DNA of 6,928 nucleotides, taken from positions 1 through 6,928 of the forward strand of contig JANMTF010000235.1 in the NCBI GenBank assembly GCA_031390175.1, read 5' to 3'. A program made the translations under genes and the position numbers. Source of the DNA: JAAFIP01 sp031390175. GTDB lineage: Bacteria; Pseudomonadota; Gammaproteobacteria; Burkholderiales; Burkholderiaceae_C. This document shows, piece by piece, positions 4,392 through 6,928 of the stretch. Under the pieces are notes generated by a model that worked only from the letters and a program-made list of their open reading frames with translations, had not been told where the DNA came from and ran no database searches. Every line of letters begins with the position of its first letter. The first letter of the stretch is position 1.

Positions 4392-6423
4392 AGATTTAAC
4401 CCTGCATAGCACCCTGTGCCGCCGAGAGGCAGGCTTTTTCCAAAAAGCCATCAAGGCCAGCGACGATGTCGTGGTGGCCTGCGGCCAGGAGCAGCGCCTG
4501 TTTGCTGAGCTGGCCAACGAGACGGTGGGTGCCAAAGCAGGTGTGGTCTCGCCCATCAAATTCATCAACATCCGCGAAACCGGTGGCTGGAGCAAAGACG
4601 CTGCCAAGTCGATGCCCAAGCTGGCTGCGCTGCTCGCCGCCGCGCACCTGCCTGACCCCGAGCCGGTAGCCACTGTTACTTACAAAAGCCAAGGCCGTTT
4701 GCTGATCATTGGCCCGCTCGATGCGGCCATGCAGGCTGCCGACGTAGTGGGTGACACGCTGAGTGTGACTATTTTCTCCACCGGGCCAGGGGAGGGCGCA
4801 ACACCCGCCTGGAGCCAGGCGCGCAAATACCCGCAGCTCACTGGCAAGGTGCAAAGCCTGACAGGCTGGCTAGGTGCGTTTGAGCTGCAATGGCAGCGCA
4901 GCAACCCGATTGACCTGGACCTGTGCACCCGCTGCAACGCCTGCGTAGCCGCTTGCCCCGAGCAGGCCATTGGCCTGGACTTTCAAGTCAACATGGACAA
5001 ATGCCAGAGCCACCGCGCCTGCGTGAAGGTGTGCGATGTGGCCGGGGCGATTGATTTTGCCCGTGAGCCAGAAGCGTTGACCGAGCAGTTTGATTTGGTG
5101 CTGGATTTATCCGGCCAGCCCCTGATCGACTGGCACGCTGCACCGCAAGGCTACTTCAAAGAGGCCAGCACGGCCACCTTGATCAAGTTGCGCGACATGG
5201 TCGGCGAATTTGAAAAGCCCAAGTTTTTCGCCTACAAGCAAAAGATCTGCGCCCACGCCCGCAACGAAACCGTAGGCTGCAATGCCTGTGTCGACATTTG
5301 CTCAGCCAAAGCGATCACCAGCGAAAAAAGCCGCCAGCAAATCAAGGTCAACCCCAACCTGTGCATTGGCTGCGGTGCCTGCACCACCGTGTGCCCCACG
5401 GGCGCACTCACCTATGGCTATCCGCGCGCCAACGAGCAGGGCGTGAAGATCAAAACCCTGCTCAGCACCTATGCCACGGCGGGTGGCAAAGACGCTACCT
5501 TGCTCTTGCACAGCCAAGTCAAAGGCCAGGCTTTGGTCGAGCAATTGGGCCGCGCTGCACAGCTGAAAAAAGCCCATGGCGTGCCGCATAACGTGATTCC
5601 CATGGCCGTGTGGCACACCGCCAGCATCGGTATCGACGTGTGGCTCAGCGCTATCGCCATGGGTGCATCGCAAATTGCCGTGCTGACCAGCGACGAAGAA
5701 GCGCCCGACTACCTGATCGGCCTAGAGCAGCAAATGGATGTCGCGCAGACCCTGCTGCGCGGCTTGGGCTACACCGGTACCCATGTGGCCTTGGTTCAGG
5801 CGCAGGATGCGGGCAGCTTGGACAAAGCCCTGCAAGTGCTGGGCCAAACCCGCCAAAGCGTGCCGGCAACGCCCGCCCGCTTTGCCATCGCAGCGGAGAA
5901 GCGCAGTACTTTGGATTTTGCGCTCGACCACCTGATTACCCACGCGCCCTTGGGCAAAGCGCTGCCGCAAGCGATTGAGCTGCCAAAGGCGGGCGCGCCG
6001 TTTGGCACCTTGGTGGTGAACAAAGACACCTGTACCCTGTGCCTGAGCTGCGTCAGCGCCTGCCCCGCCAGCGCCCTGCAAGACAATGCCGAAAAACCGC
6101 AACTGCGTTTGATTGAGAAAAACTGTGTGCAGTGCGGCCTGTGCGTCACCACCTGCCCAGAGAACGCCATCACCCTACAACCGCGTTTGCTGCTGACGAG
6201 CGCCCGCAAAGAGCCGCAGGTGCTCAACGAAGTGCCTCCTTACCAATGCATGCGCTGCAAAAAGCCCTTTGGCACGCTCAAAGCCATCGAGGCCATGCTG
6301 GGCAAACTGGCAGGCCACGCCATGTTCCAGGGCGACGCGCTGAACCGCCTGAAGATGTGCGGCGACTGCCGCGTCATCGACATGTACTCCGACAAAAACG
6401 AAACCACCATTGACAAGCTATGA
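4318..6423 (+). CDS. Multi-cluster 4Fe-4S ferredoxin-type protein (formate dehydrogenase-associated)
   Basis: Large soluble protein of 701 residues with six cysteine clusters, probably an electron carrier or assembly factor for a formate dehydrogenase. N-terminal part (1-200): no recognised fold, with C6, C8, C34 and C55. First pair: C203/C206/C209/C213-P, then C229/C235/C239, where the spacing is CX5CX3C and the usual second cysteine position is H232. Second pair: C311-X9-C321-X2-C324-X3-C328 and C349/C352/C355/C359-P. The middle region (about 370-560) looks alpha/beta with no cysteine motifs. Third pair: C572/C575/C578/C582-P and C603/C606/C609/C613-P. The C-terminus has C644xxC647 and C681xxC684, like a zinc or rubredoxin-type site. 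No signal peptide or membrane segment is present. The start at 4318 is supported by the L-I-C-D-C-N opening. The stop overlaps the next start as ATGA. In databases it would likely be called a 4Fe-4S dicluster or binding-domain protein; the exact role is inferred from context. Confidence 0.9.
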   Translation: MTTLICDCNQTMPLNAKALGLALDEDLTLHSTLCRREAGFFQKAIKASDDVVVACGQEQRLFAELANETVGAKAGVVSPIKFINIRETGGWSKDAAKSMPKLAALLAAAHLPDPEPVATVTYKSQGRLLIIGPLDAAMQAADVVGDTLSVTIFSTGPGEGATPAWSQARKYPQLTGKVQSLTGWLGAFELQWQRSNPIDLDLCTRCNACVAACPEQAIGLDFQVNMDKCQSHRACVKVCDVAGAIDFAREPEALTEQFDLVLDLSGQPLIDWHAAPQGYFKEASTATLIKLRDMVGEFEKPKFFAYKQKICAHARNETVGCNACVDICSAKAITSEKSRQQIKVNPNLCIGCGACTTVCPTGALTYGYPRANEQGVKIKTLLSTYATAGGKDATLLLHSQVKGQALVEQLGRAAQLKKAHGVPHNVIPMAVWHTASIGIDVWLSAIAMGASQIAVLTSDEEAPDYLIGLEQQMDVAQTLLRGLGYTGTHVALVQAQDAGSLDKALQVLGQTRQSVPATPARFAIAAEKRSTLDFALDHLITHAPLGKALPQAIELPKAGAPFGTLVVNKDTCTLCLSCVSACPASALQDNAEKPQLRLIEKNCVQCGLCVTTCPENAITLQPRLLLTSARKEPQVLNEVPPYQCMRCKKPFGTLKAIEAMLGKLAGHAMFQGDALNRLKMCGDCRVIDMYSDKNETTIDKL

Positions 6424-6928
6424 GCGAACTATCCGGCTCCACCCTCGACGAAGAAACCGCCCGTGCCGAGGTGTACGGCCTGCTGGCTGCGCTGTACTAC
6501 TCGCCACCCAGTGCAGAGCTGCTGGCGCAACTGCGCGTGGCCGTCACCGAAGCGCCCGCACAGGGTGGCCTGCTGGAAGAGCCGTGGCGTGAGGTGGTAG
6601 CTGCCGCGCGCAGTGCAGACGACGCAAGCATTCAAGCCGAGTACAACGCCCTGTTTGGCGGCGTAGGCAAGCCCGAGGTGTATGTGTTCGGCTCGCACTA
6701 CCTCAGTGGTTTTTTGAACGAAAAACCTTTGGCCAGATTGCGTACCGATTTAGCCAAACTCGGCTTGCAGCGGGATGAGACCATGCCCGAGACAGAAGAC
6801 CACTTTGCCTACCTGTGTGAGGTGATGCGTTACTTGATCGCTGGCGACGATGTGGCGGTAGCCAATTTGACGCAACAAAAGAGTTTTTTCGGTGACCATG
6901 TGCAAGCCTGGACACCCGCCATGTGCGA
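6420..6928 (+). CDS. TorD-family molecular chaperone (3'-truncated)
   Basis: The start of a TorD/DmsD-type chaperone, which in this family binds a molybdoenzyme precursor, often its twin-arginine leader, and helps cofactor insertion before export. The frame is open from the ATG at 6420 to the window end: 169 complete codons, with no stop. It starts on the ATGA shared with the polyferredoxin stop, with no ribosome-binding site, so coupled translation is likely. Visible family traits are a helical N-terminus (A-E-V-Y-G-L-L-A-A-L-Y-Y-S-P-P), E-Y-N-A-L-F-G-G-V-G-K-P, and P-E-T-E-D-H-F-A-Y-L-C-E-V-M around residues 123-136, which corresponds to the E-x-D-H signature of TorD proteins. Usual length is about 200-220 residues, so most of it is here. 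Its presence predicts an exported molybdenum or tungsten formate dehydrogenase to the right of the window. Confidence 0.88.
   Translation, partial: MSELSGSTLDEETARAEVYGLLAALYYSPPSAELLAQLRVAVTEAPAQGGLLEEPWREVVAAARSADDASIQAEYNALFGGVGKPEVYVFGSHYLSGFLNEKPLARLRTDLAKLGLQRDETMPETEDHFAYLCEVMRYLIAGDDVAVANLTQQKSFFGDHVQAWTPAMC

Noticed and set aside
4396..4854. Open frame of 152 codons on the - strand within the polyferredoxin gene
   Set aside because: Antisense shadow; no ribosome-binding site, no recognisable motifs and complete overlap with a supported gene.
1..6928. tRNA, rRNA, CRISPR arrays, transposases or phage genes
   Set aside because: None seen: no spaced direct repeats, no transposase-like protein, and the only gene-free stretch of note is filled by the inverted repeat.

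Overview
The window looks like chromosomal DNA of a betaproteobacterium, most likely Burkholderiales/Comamonadaceae (Rhodoferax- or Polaromonas-like). The reasons are G+C-rich codons with C or G in most third positions, the style of the Mrp and class III alcohol dehydrogenase proteins, and a DUF3305-DUF3306-polyferredoxin-TorD gene order that I associate with formate dehydrogenase loci of this group. The genus is an inference. All recognised genes are on the + strand.

Layout. (1) 1-630: C-terminal part of an Mrp/ApbC-type iron-sulfur carrier ATPase, cut by the window start. (2) 631-914: a gene-free spacer almost filled by a long nested inverted repeat (46-nt arms, 43 positions matching, with a perfect 10-bp palindrome near the centre) and a pyrimidine tract. 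(3) 915-2033: glutathione-dependent formaldehyde dehydrogenase (class III ADH). (4) 2034-2127: a short AT-rich spacer with a good sigma70-like promoter whose spacer holds a 6+6 palindrome. (5) 2128-2985: an exported esterase of the alpha/beta-hydrolase fold. (6) 3020-6928: a tightly packed set with overlapping genes: DUF3305 protein, DUF3306 protein, a 701-residue protein with six cysteine clusters for Fe-S centres, and the start of a TorD-family chaperone that runs off the window.

How the genes may fit together. The last four genes look like the accessory front end of a respiratory, molybdenum- or tungsten-dependent formate dehydrogenase locus. The catalytic subunits would be expected just beyond the right edge. 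FrmA oxidises S-(hydroxymethyl)glutathione from formaldehyde; hydrolysis of the product gives formate, which a formate dehydrogenase would oxidise to CO2. The window may therefore juxtapose two steps of one C1 oxidation route. The hydrolase lying between them is not a classical S-formylglutathione hydrolase, because it has a signal peptide and lacks that family's motifs, so its link to the route is open.

Most worth a second look: the long nested inverted repeat; the 74-nt two-frame overlap between the DUF3306 gene and the polyferredoxin gene; the non-canonical cysteine spacing in the polyferredoxin; and the DUF3305/DUF3306 pair, whose job is not known to me.
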